A DNA stretch of 36,194 nucleotides from Deltaproteobacteria bacterium (lineage in GTDB: Bacteria > Desulfobacterota_D > UBA1144 > Nemesobacterales > Nemesobacteraceae). Below are positions 25,307 to 31,754 of the stretch, piece by piece. The stretch's first letter is position 1, and each line of letters opens with the position of its first letter. A program made the translations under genes and the position numbers. Below the pieces are notes generated by a model that worked only from the letters and a program-made list of their open reading frames with translations, made no database searches and was not told the DNA's origin. The stretch spans positions 1 through 36,194 of the forward strand of contig JAJCZR010000017.1 of the NCBI GenBank assembly GCA_029262295.1, written 5' to 3'.

Positions 25307-25804
25307 TTAATCCAATTTAAAAATGTATAGGGCTGCAATTGAAGCAATGTGTTTTTTTGTTATTTTAAAGTTATCAGGAAAGCAGATTATATAATCTGCA
25401 GAATTCTTTTTTTTTGTAATATAAATATTTTTTTTAGTATTCAAATCTAGATAAGAAGTTGTAGTGAGATTGATTGAAATATCTGAGCCTAGCTTATGAG
25501 AAAAATAAATATTTCTTGTAGAATCTGTTGCTTGAGTTGAGATGTTTATATTACAAAAAGATGATATACCTTCATGTAAATAAATATCAGTTGTATCTAA
25601 ACTTAGCATTGAAGAAGTTGTAGTGAAATTGATTGAAATATCTGTGTCTAGCACTAGCCTATGAGTAAAATAAATATCAGTTGTATCTGCTTGTAATACA
25701 TTTATCATTGGAGATGAAGTGAAATAGACTTCTCCTGCATAAATGGCATTAGTGTGAATTGCGGATAAAAGAATAAAGAATATTATTATATATGATTTTG
25801 TCAT
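25307..25804 (-). CDS. Exported protein with internal repeats, unknown
   Basis: I do not recognise this 165-residue protein. It begins with a signal peptide (MTKSYIIIFFILLSAIHTNA, cleavage near IYAGE). It then carries diverged repeats of a TTDIYFTHRL/TDISINFTTTSS type: DTTDIYFTHRLVLDTDISIN, DTTDIYLHEGI and TRNIYFSHKLGSDISINLTT. The repeats are visible in DNA too (near 25456-25530 and 25617-25690), so they arose by duplication. The C-terminal part (KKNIYITKKKNSADYIICFPDNFKITKKHIASIAALYIF) is basic with a hydrophobic end. Base composition is markedly AT-rich compared with core genes. It could be a beta-solenoid-like surface or host-interaction protein. Confidence 0.55.
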   Translation of the reverse strand: MTKSYIIIFFILLSAIHTNAIYAGEVYFTSSPMINVLQADTTDIYFTHRLVLDTDISINFTTTSSMLSLDTTDIYLHEGISSFCNINISTQATDSTRNIYFSHKLGSDISINLTTTSYLDLNTKKNIYITKKKNSADYIICFPDNFKITKKHIASIAALYIFKLD

Positions 25805-25971
25805 TTTTATTTCGATAGTAAATGTTTAAAATGCTGATTTCAAAGGGTAGATTGTAATTTATAACTTTTATTAATTTCAGTCAACCTATAGTCTACCCAT
25901 TTTGTAGCTAGGTTAGTTAAATTAGTTGTATTTATGAGTTATAATATCCTGTAAATACACAATATTTTAGG

Positions 25972-26038
25972 TAGCTCAGCCTGTTAGAGCATCTGACTCT
26001 TAATCATTCGGTTGCAGGTTCGAATCCTACACAGCCGA
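25972..26038 (+). pseudogene. Pseudo-tRNA-Lys fragment (61/67 identity), att-like copy
   Basis: From the D arm to the 3' end this matches 23924-23990 of tRNA-Lys without gaps, with six differences: one in the D loop, two next to the anticodon stem, two in the variable/T-arm region and one in the acceptor. The 5' acceptor strand is missing (TATTTTAG precedes it), and one T-stem pair is broken, so it cannot be a working tRNA. It is longer and more diverged than the other copies, which suggests it came from another strain's or an element-borne tRNA. It separates cassettes B and C. Confidence 0.8.
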
Positions 26039-26065
26039 TGTTTTTTATAATAGGGTAAAGTCCCA

Positions 26066-26191
26066 CTAATTTCGAAGATATTTTCTAAGTGCAGATATAA
26101 CTAAATATGCAACATATACCAAGATAATAAATCCAAGTATTGGCCCTCCAGCAAAAATTAAGAAATTTACAATCAATCCAAAAGTATCCAT
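26066..26191 (-). CDS. 41-aa single-helix membrane peptide
   Basis: The ATG at 26191 has a strong ribosome-binding site (AAAGGAG, about nine bases upstream on the minus strand). The frame of 41 codons ends at TAG 26066. The product opens MDTFGLIVNFLIFAGGP, continues as one long hydrophobic segment (about 5-34) and ends in basic ALRKYLRN. Size and shape fit a small membrane peptide, such as a type I toxin or a holin-like or regulatory peptide, but no antisense RNA was identified. The excellent Shine-Dalgarno sequence is the main evidence that it is real. Confidence 0.6.
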   Translation of the reverse strand: MDTFGLIVNFLIFAGGPILGFIILVYVAYLVISALRKYLRN

Positions 26192-26355
26192 AAAAAATAT
26201 CTCCTTTAAAATTTATATTTTATTGCTGATTATAGCAATGTAAAGAATTAGGTTTCCGATGTATCTAAGTAAGATTCTTGATCCTTAGAGTAAATTATAA
26301 GAGAATTATGTTAACAAAATCAAGGCTTTATTAATGTAAAACAAAGGAGGATCAA

Positions 26356-27027
26356 ATGACATTATATTCATATTGTTTACTTTATGATTCAGGTGCTGCT
26401 CCAAATCCCTATTGGAATATCTGTACATTAGTAATTTGTAAACCACAGATTAGACGTGTGGCAAAAGTTGGAGATTGGGTAGTTGGCTTGGGTTCAAAAA
26501 ATTCCGAATTAGGAAATATTTCCAATAAAGTAATATATGCCATGAAAATTACACAAAAACTAACCATGCAAGAGTATGATAGATACTGCTTGAGTAAATT
26601 AACTGGAAAAATCCCAGACTGGCAGAGTAATGATTATCGAAAGCGTGTTGGAGACTGCATTTACGATTATTCATTATCTAAAAAATATCCATTACAAAGA
26701 GAAGGGGTTCATGATGAAACTAATAGTGATACAGATCTAAAAGGTGAATATGCGTTACTTTCAAATCACTTTTGGTATTTTGGGAAAAACCCAGAATTGT
26801 TGCCGAATAATTTATTAAATATAAGTCATTCTTCTCCAGGGCATAAATCAAAAGCTAACACTTCATTCACTACTCAATTTGTTCATTGGATTGAAAGTAA
26901 AAAAAAGATAATTGGTGAACCAGAATTAAAAAGCAAATTAATGGACAAACAAGATTGTAGAGGTGCTTGTGCGTATATAGATAAGGTAGGAAATGAAAAT
27001 GATGAGATAGAAGTTGAAAACCGGTGA
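26356..27027 (+). CDS. Nmad2-like (nucleotide modification associated domain 2) protein
   Basis: The 223-residue protein begins LYSYCLLYDSGAAPNPYWNICTLVICKPQIRRVAKVGDWVVGLGS, then VIYAMKITQKLTMQEYDRYC, GDCIYDY and LLSNHFWYFGKNP. These blocks match my recollection of the Nmad2 domain, described by comparative genomics around phage and bacterial DNA-modification genes. A long C-terminal part (about 150-223) is charged. AAAGGAGG five bases upstream is a near-perfect ribosome-binding site. Alone in its cassette with a 41-aa membrane peptide, it may be a solitary defence or nucleic-acid-recognition protein. The domain name is from memory and the role is not established. Confidence 0.7.
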   Translation: MTLYSYCLLYDSGAAPNPYWNICTLVICKPQIRRVAKVGDWVVGLGSKNSELGNISNKVIYAMKITQKLTMQEYDRYCLSKLTGKIPDWQSNDYRKRVGDCIYDYSLSKKYPLQREGVHDETNSDTDLKGEYALLSNHFWYFGKNPELLPNNLLNISHSSPGHKSKANTSFTTQFVHWIESKKKIIGEPELKSKLMDKQDCRGACAYIDKVGNENDEIEVENR

Positions 27028-27080
27028 AATTACTGAACTTTTTGTCAAATATACAGTAAATTCAGGGTCATAAATTCAGA

Positions 27081-27103
27081 GTCAGGTCTGTACTTTGTAC
27101 TTT
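27081..27103 (-). repeat. Inverted-repeat partner, right (23 nt)
   Basis: GTCAGGTCTGTACTTT and the next seven bases are the reverse complement of 25050-25072 with one mismatch. The copy lies 39 bases before the tRNA fragment at 27143. The surrounding gap (27028-27142) shows no gene. Confidence 0.8.
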
Positions 27104-27142
27104 TGCCTATGATATTAATTTATGTGCTGACAAATTTCCCTC

Positions 27143-27183
27143 TCTTAATCAGTCGGTCGTAGGTTCGAATCCTACACAGCCCA
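27143..27183 (+). repeat. att-like copy of tRNA-Lys 3' part (40/41)
   Basis: This matches tRNA-Lys 23950-23990 with one C-to-T change in the segment after the anticodon stem. It separates the Nmad2 cassette from the HTH/Fic cassette. The 12 bases ACAGCCCATAAT at its right edge (27176-27187) reappear at 28379-28390. Confidence 0.9.
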
Positions 27184-27233
27184 TAATAATTACTTTTAAG
27201 AACTTACCCTTTCCCCAATTTTCTTGCCTTGCA

Positions 27234-27270
27234 AACTTATAAGTTGACATTTAATTTCATAAAGTATACT
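27234..27270 (+). promoter_or_regulatory. Promoter and operator-like palindrome of the HTH/Fic pair
   Basis: TTGACA (27244-27249) and TATACT (27265-27270) are good -35 and -10 matches but with a short 15-base spacer. AACTTATAAGTT (27234-27245), a perfect 12-bp palindrome, overlaps the -35 box. AGTATAC at 27263-27269 recurs at 27308-27314 just before the start codon. This is the pattern expected for autoregulation by the HTH protein. Confidence 0.5.
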
Positions 27271-27315
27271 GTTAAGTAAACAAATCAAAGTTTAATGTAA
27301 ACTTGAGAGTATACA

Positions 27316-27792
27316 ATGAATATTGTAAAACATATAGCAAGAGAACAATGTGCCCAACTTGTAAATGAAGCAGCACAACGTATAGGAATGCTGCAAAAGC
27401 CGAAAGAGAGTTGGATTACAATTGTTAGAAAAGCACTTGGTATGTCTGGAGCACAGTTAGCAAGGCGATTAAATGTTACGCGCGGACATATATCAAAAAC
27501 AGAGAAAGCGGAATTGTCAGGAAGTGTAACAATTAAAACAATGGACAATATGGCTCGAGGTATGAATTGCCGGTTTGTTTATGCAATTGTACCAGAAAAA
27601 AGTGTGGAAGATATATTAAAAGAAAGAGCTGAGGCAAGAGCTAAAAATATGGTTGAGAAAGCTGCTTTGCAAGGAGCAATGGAAAATCAGGGATTATCAA
27701 AAGACCAAATGATTAAAGAGATTGAACGCCTCAAAAATGAATTGCTAAGAGAAATGCCTTCAGATTTTTGGAATGATTTTGAAGTCGAATGA
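27316..27792 (+). CDS. Mobile mystery protein A-type HTH regulator
   Basis: The 158-residue protein has an XRE helix-turn-helix at about 40-65 (KALGMSGAQLARRLNVTRGHISKTEKAELSG) preceded by MLQKPKESWITIVRKALG. A long charged helical tail follows (EDILKERAEARAKNMVEKAALQGAMENQ). This matches the family annotated as 'mobile mystery protein A' (TIGR02612), which travels with a Fic-domain partner. The last four bases overlap the fic start (ATGA). It probably acts as antitoxin and repressor. Confidence 0.82.
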   Translation: MNIVKHIAREQCAQLVNEAAQRIGMLQKPKESWITIVRKALGMSGAQLARRLNVTRGHISKTEKAELSGSVTIKTMDNMARGMNCRFVYAIVPEKSVEDILKERAEARAKNMVEKAALQGAMENQGLSKDQMIKEIERLKNELLREMPSDFWNDFEVE

Positions 27793-28388
27793 TTAATTAT
27801 CCAGAAGGGGTCACGCCCATTGATCCAGATGAAACTGAAGGATTGAAGCATAAACATGTTTCTACTAGGGAAGAACTTGATCAGCTGGAACAAGCAAATG
27901 TTCAGGCAGGTATGATCTGGTTATCTCGCAGCCGTCGAAAAGACATATTAAGTGAGGGCTTTGTTCGGGAGCTTCACAAACGCTTATTTGGAGAGGTATG
28001 GAAATGGGCTGGAATTTTTCGAATTACAACTAAAAATATTGGTGTTGATGTTGAGCAAATAGGAGTTCAATTAAAAATTCTTTTGGATGATGTAAATTAC
28101 TGGATCGAAAACAAGACTTACAGCTCAAAAGAAATAGCAGTCAGATTTCATCACAGACTGGTAAAAATTCATCTGTTTCCAAATGGTAATGGACGTCATG
28201 CAAGAATAATGGCAGATGCTATATTGGAAAAACTTTTTAAGCAACCACCAATAGGTTGGGCTGGGGGGCAGGATTTAGAGGAAATTAACGATAGGCGTAA
28301 AGAGTATATTCGTGCACTTCAAGCTGCAGATAATGAGAATTATAAACCACTATTTGAATTTGCAGATTTAAAGAAAAACAGCCCATAA
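27789..28388 (+). CDS. Mobile mystery protein B-type Fic/DOC enzyme
   Basis: The 199-residue protein has an intact Fic motif, HHRLVKIHLFPNGNGRHARI (HxFxPxGNGR-like), with catalytic His and the anion-binding GNGR. It begins NYPEGVTPIDPDETEGLKHKH and has LWLSRSRR/FGEVWKWAGIFR, the pattern of 'mobile mystery protein B' (TIGR02613). Fic enzymes usually transfer AMP or another nucleotide group to a target protein. No inhibitory (S/T)xxxE(G/N) motif is obvious, so control by the partner HTH protein is likely. The final residues KKNSP are encoded by sequence that matches the tRNA 3' end, so the gene's stop lies in the att remnant. Confidence 0.85.
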   Translation: MINYPEGVTPIDPDETEGLKHKHVSTREELDQLEQANVQAGMIWLSRSRRKDILSEGFVRELHKRLFGEVWKWAGIFRITTKNIGVDVEQIGVQLKILLDDVNYWIENKTYSSKEIAVRFHHRLVKIHLFPNGNGRHARIMADAILEKLFKQPPIGWAGGQDLEEINDRRKEYIRALQAADNENYKPLFEFADLKKNSP

Positions 28389-28390
28389 TT
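28379..28390 (+). repeat. 12-nt att remnant at the right end of the island
   Basis: ACAGCCCATAAT is identical to 27176-27187, the tRNA acceptor end plus cassette junction. It lies across the last codons and stop of the fic gene, marking the right boundary of cassette D. Beyond it the redox operon begins. The short length makes chance possible, but the position is exact. Confidence 0.6.
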
Positions 28391-28476
28391 TTACTAAAAA
28401 TTTTTCTTATTCTACTTTTTTCTATATATTTATATTCAACAAGCTTAATCAAAAATTTATCCAGGGGGAGTAAATT

Positions 28477-30870
28477 ATTTTAGATGTATTGATTGTTGGT
28501 GCAGGACCGGCAGGGCTTAGTGCTGCGGCCAGAGCTTCAAAACAAAACCTTAACTACCTTGTGCTCGAAAAAGGTGCCATTGGAAATACCCTCGACTACC
28601 ATTACCAGCAAAGAAAATTTGTAATGTCTCAACCTGCGGAGATCCCGATTAGATCTGATATTCCTTTTGAAGAAGGCAGCAGGGAATCTGTTCTGGAAAG
28701 TTGGAACCATTATGTAAAGAAAAATAAACTGAAAATAAATGAAAATGAGTCAGTCGTCGATATCACAAAAAACCAGGAAATATTCCGCGTAAAAACTGAT
28801 AAATCAGAGTATGAAGCTAAAAATGTGGTTTTAGCTGTTGGAAAACTGGGTAATTCCAGAGAGATTAAAGCAGAGGGGGCTAATCTTGATTTTATTTTCG
28901 ATCGTCTCGTAGATCCCGATGAATATAATGAAAAGAACATACTTGTCGTCGGAGGGGGAGACAGTGCTGTTGAATTGGCGCTCTCACTTTGTGGGAAGAA
29001 TAAGGTCTTTATCTCATATAGAAATACCGAATTTTTCAGGGTCAACCCCGAGCTACTTAATAAAGTTAACGAAGCTATAAGTTCAAATAGTCTAAGGGTA
29101 TTTTTTAACTCAGCTATAAAGCACTTTGAGCCTGGTTTTTCAACTATAAGCCTTGAAGACAGGGATCTCAGAATATCCACAGACGCTGTGTTTGTGAAGA
29201 TAGGTGCTGAAGTCCCAAGGCCATTTCTTGAAAAAGCGGGGGTAAAATTTTACTCAGAAGATACTTCATCTTCACCTATTGCCGATGACAGGTTTCAAAC
29301 TGAGACACCCGGGCTATATGTAATTGGCTCAGTTTGCGGTGAAAAAGATCTAATCAAAAAATCCCTTAACGATGGATACGAAGTAATTGAATATATCTGT
29401 GGCAATAACCTTGAGCAGGTTGATACTCCGCTACTTAGAAAAAAACTTGAGGCTGTGCCCGGCCATTCCTTAGATCAAAAAATAGAATATATATCCTCAA
29501 AGCTTCCATTGTTTCTGGGAGTGGAGAGGTCGACTCTAAGGGATTTGCTCATCAAGTCGGATGTGAGGGTTTATAAAAAAGGTGATTTTGTGTTTCATGC
29601 AGGAGATTACTCTACCTCAATTTTTAATATGTTAGAGGGAAAAGTGCAGGTCCTTTATGAAGGTGAAAAAGAGAGCGATATCTTTTTGGACCAAGGCAAG
29701 TTTTTCGGTGAGATAGCCCTTTTTGCGGATAAAAGAAGGACATCTTCAATAAGGGCAGTGAAGGAATCTGTTCTTATTGAAACGCCAAGAAGGGCATTTT
29801 TGAAAATTGTGAAAACCGTGCCCTCTGTTAAAAAAACCATTGATGAAGTATTTACCTTAAATACCCTTCAAACCACTTTTTCAATTCCACAAATAAGCGA
29901 TGCCGACAGGAATATTGCCGCCAAATTACAAGTCGAGTCTTTTAAAAAAGGCGAACAAATATATGATGAAGGCGAGGCTGCTGATTCCCTTTACATTTTG
30001 AGGAAAGGATCGGTAAGAACCAGTAAAAAAAATAATGAAGGCAAAGAGAATATTATCAACTACATTCATTGCGGCGATTATTTCGGAGTGGATGCACTAA
30101 TTGACAGCACTGATATAAGGGTGGCCAAAGTTACCGCCTCTGCTTTGACTGAGGTGATAAAAATACCCGCAGAAGACTTTAAATTATTTATAAATAATTA
30201 TCCCGAGCTGCAAAGTGAGCTACAATCACAGGCCGAAAGAAGGGTAATAAGGGCATCAACATTTATTGGCCTTACAGATGAGAACAGAGATAATTCACAG
30301 TTCATCTCGGATTATATAAAGCACGGTGTGATTGATAGCACTGATGTGCTGATAATAGATGAAAAAAAATGCACAAGATGTGATAACTGTGTTAAAGCAT
30401 GCGAGTCGACTCACAATGGTCAGACGCGGCTTGACAGGATACCGGGCCCCAGTTTTTCAGGTATTCACGTGCCGGTTGCCTGCAGGCACTGTGAAGGAGC
30501 TCCGTGCCTTCAGGATTGCCCTCCGGGTGATGCAATATTCAGGGCCTCTGACGGTGCAATAAAAATTGACGAAGAAAAATGTATAGGATGTGGTAACTGT
30601 GCTTCTTTTTGTCCATATGGAGTGGTATTTATGGTTGAAAAAAAGGAAAAACCGACTCTTTTGAAAGGAACATGGCAGGATGCAATAAACCTTTTCAAAC
30701 TTGGCCTTAATAAAAAAACATATACAGAAGCGGTGAAGGGAATAGCCGTAAAGTGTGATCTCTGTGAGAATATCTCCGGCGGCCCTGCATGCGTGAGTAG
30801 CTGTCCGACCGGGGCAGCTATCAGAGTGGGTAAAGATTATTTTGAGAATTTTGAAAAACCAGATGAGTAG
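28477..30870 (+). CDS. FAD/NAD(P)H oxidoreductase with two cNMP-binding domains and four Fe-S clusters
   Basis: Counting from the TTG at 28489, the domains are as follows. An FAD-binding domain has VGAGPAGLSAA (3-13), and an NAD(P)H-binding site has NILVVGGGDSAVELAL near 150; there is no thioredoxin-reductase CxxC. A cyclic-nucleotide-binding domain spans about 345-455, with FFGEIALFADKRRTSSIRA as the phosphate cassette. A second, degenerate one spans about 465-580 (YFGVDALIDSTDIRVAKV). A ferredoxin part at about 615-780 has cysteine sets CTRCDNCVKAC, CRHCEGAPCLQDC, CIGCGNCASFC and CDLCENISGGPACVSSC, as in NrfC/HybA-type proteins. Spacing from GGGGGAG (28464-28470) favours an ATT start at 28477, giving the usual LDVLIVGAGPAG opening. 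It is first in an operon with a cytochrome b-like gene and a multiheme gene. Confidence 0.85.
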   Translation: MLDVLIVGAGPAGLSAAARASKQNLNYLVLEKGAIGNTLDYHYQQRKFVMSQPAEIPIRSDIPFEEGSRESVLESWNHYVKKNKLKINENESVVDITKNQEIFRVKTDKSEYEAKNVVLAVGKLGNSREIKAEGANLDFIFDRLVDPDEYNEKNILVVGGGDSAVELALSLCGKNKVFISYRNTEFFRVNPELLNKVNEAISSNSLRVFFNSAIKHFEPGFSTISLEDRDLRISTDAVFVKIGAEVPRPFLEKAGVKFYSEDTSSSPIADDRFQTETPGLYVIGSVCGEKDLIKKSLNDGYEVIEYICGNNLEQVDTPLLRKKLEAVPGHSLDQKIEYISSKLPLFLGVERSTLRDLLIKSDVRVYKKGDFVFHAGDYSTSIFNMLEGKVQVLYEGEKESDIFLDQGKFFGEIALFADKRRTSSIRAVKESVLIETPRRAFLKIVKTVPSVKKTIDEVFTLNTLQTTFSIPQISDADRNIAAKLQVESFKKGEQIYDEGEAADSLYILRKGSVRTSKKNNEGKENIINYIHCGDYFGVDALIDSTDIRVAKVTASALTEVIKIPAEDFKLFINNYPELQSELQSQAERRVIRASTFIGLTDENRDNSQFISDYIKHGVIDSTDVLIIDEKKCTRCDNCVKACESTHNGQTRLDRIPGPSFSGIHVPVACRHCEGAPCLQDCPPGDAIFRASDGAIKIDEEKCIGCGNCASFCPYGVVFMVEKKEKPTLLKGTWQDAINLFKLGLNKKTYTEAVKGIAVKCDLCENISGGPACVSSCPTGAAIRVGKDYFENFEKPDE

Positions 30871-30878
30871 ATTGTTTG

Positions 30879-31730
30879 ATGAGAAAAAATGAAACAATAA
30901 TAAGCCTTAGAGGTTCTCTCTGGCTTAAGATATCAATTGCTGTATTTATAGCATTGGTAATCTCTTACTTTTTTTACAGAATTTCTGAACCAAGACCCGG
31001 AGGAGGCACTACATTTGGGCTTGTTTATGGATTTATTGGTCTTGGTATATTTGCGCTTCTTATGTATTTTGGGGTTAGGAAAAGATCTTATGTAAACAAT
31101 TTCGGAACCCTTAAAGACTGGCTTAGTTTTCATATATATTTCGGCGTGATAATGATAATTATTACCGCAATGCATGCCGGATTTGACTTTGGTTTTTCAA
31201 TTCATTCACTTGCTTTTTACATAATGATAATTGTGGTTGTAAGCGGAATTGTGGGGACCCACTTTTATCTTAATCTTCCAGCTGATCTTGAAAAATATGG
31301 CGATGAAATTAGCTTCGCGTTTGCCGATAGTGAAATGAATACTCTTATTAATCGGATTAAAAGTGTTTCCAAGGAGAAATCCGCTGTATTTCAAAAAAGA
31401 GCAGAGATGATTATTGCATCAGGTATGCCCGGAAAAAACGAAGCCTTCTGGATAATGTTTAGAAAAAAATACGGGGTTCCCACTGAATCTGAATATTTTG
31501 AAAGTATTAAAGATGATGTAGTAAACATTCCCAAAGAGGAGAGCGAAGATTTTCAAAAGCTCACGGTACTGGCCCTTCAAAAATTTGATTTCCAGAGAAG
31601 ATTTTTAAATCAGATTAAAATAAAAAACAAACTACGAATATGGCTTGTTCTTCACCTGCCATTATCAATAGTTTTGTCTTTTGTGATATTAATTCATATT
31701 TTGATAGTTGTTTACTACAATGGAATCTAA
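30879..31730 (+). CDS. Cytochrome b-like integral membrane protein
   Basis: The protein has about 283 residues with five predicted helices: near 16-34, 47-66, 85-104, 110-133 and 258-282. Histidines inside or at the ends of helices could bind two b haems: WLSFHIYFG, ITAMHAGFD, IHSLAFY, GTHFY, VLHLPLS and ILIHILIV. A soluble charged region (about 140-250) interrupts helices 4 and 5. This resembles cytochrome b561 or ferric-reductase-like electron carriers, but no exact family is recognised. The ATG at 30879 is chosen over the TTG just before it. It is 8 bases behind the Fe-S flavoprotein gene and 24 bases ahead of the multiheme gene, so it is the probable membrane link between them. Confidence 0.7.
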   Translation: MRKNETIISLRGSLWLKISIAVFIALVISYFFYRISEPRPGGGTTFGLVYGFIGLGIFALLMYFGVRKRSYVNNFGTLKDWLSFHIYFGVIMIIITAMHAGFDFGFSIHSLAFYIMIIVVVSGIVGTHFYLNLPADLEKYGDEISFAFADSEMNTLINRIKSVSKEKSAVFQKRAEMIIASGMPGKNEAFWIMFRKKYGVPTESEYFESIKDDVVNIPKEESEDFQKLTVLALQKFDFQRRFLNQIKIKNKLRIWLVLHLPLSIVLSFVILIHILIVVYYNGI

Positions 31731-31754
31731 ATACTTTTGAGTTAAATAAAAATT

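Larger units (their letters stand above)
23917..28390. mobile_element. Composite island at tRNA-Lys: four cassettes bounded by tRNA 3' repeats
   Basis: The intact tRNA-Lys at 23917-23990 is followed by copies of its 3' part at 25003-25043 (41/41 identical), 25972-26038 (61/67), 27143-27183 (40/41) and a 12-nt remnant at 28379-28390. They cut the region into four cassettes of about 1.0-1.2 kb: toxin-antitoxin; truncated ORF plus secreted repeat protein; micro-protein plus Nmad2-like protein; and HTH/Fic pair. The DNA between is more AT-rich than the flanking core genes. No integrase, transposase or replication gene is present. Repeated integration at the anticodon loop of tRNA-Lys by elements mobilised in trans, or by elements that lost their integrase, fits best. 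Confidence 0.8.

Noticed and set aside
25972-26038. A second functional tRNA-Lys
   Set aside because: The 5' acceptor strand is absent and a T-stem pair is broken, so it is a fragment.
27028-27142. Additional gene between the Nmad2-like ORF and the tRNA copy
   Set aside because: Only short interrupted frames and the inverted repeat are present.
23917-28390. CRISPR array or integron attC series
   Set aside because: The repeats are parts of a tRNA gene spaced about 1 kb apart, with genes between them; they are neither short regular spacers nor attC-like hairpins, and no integron integrase is present.
28710-29180. 156-codon minus-strand frame
   Set aside because: It is a shadow of the FAD/NAD(P)H domain of the redox flavoprotein; its composition mirrors the sense gene and no family is recognised.
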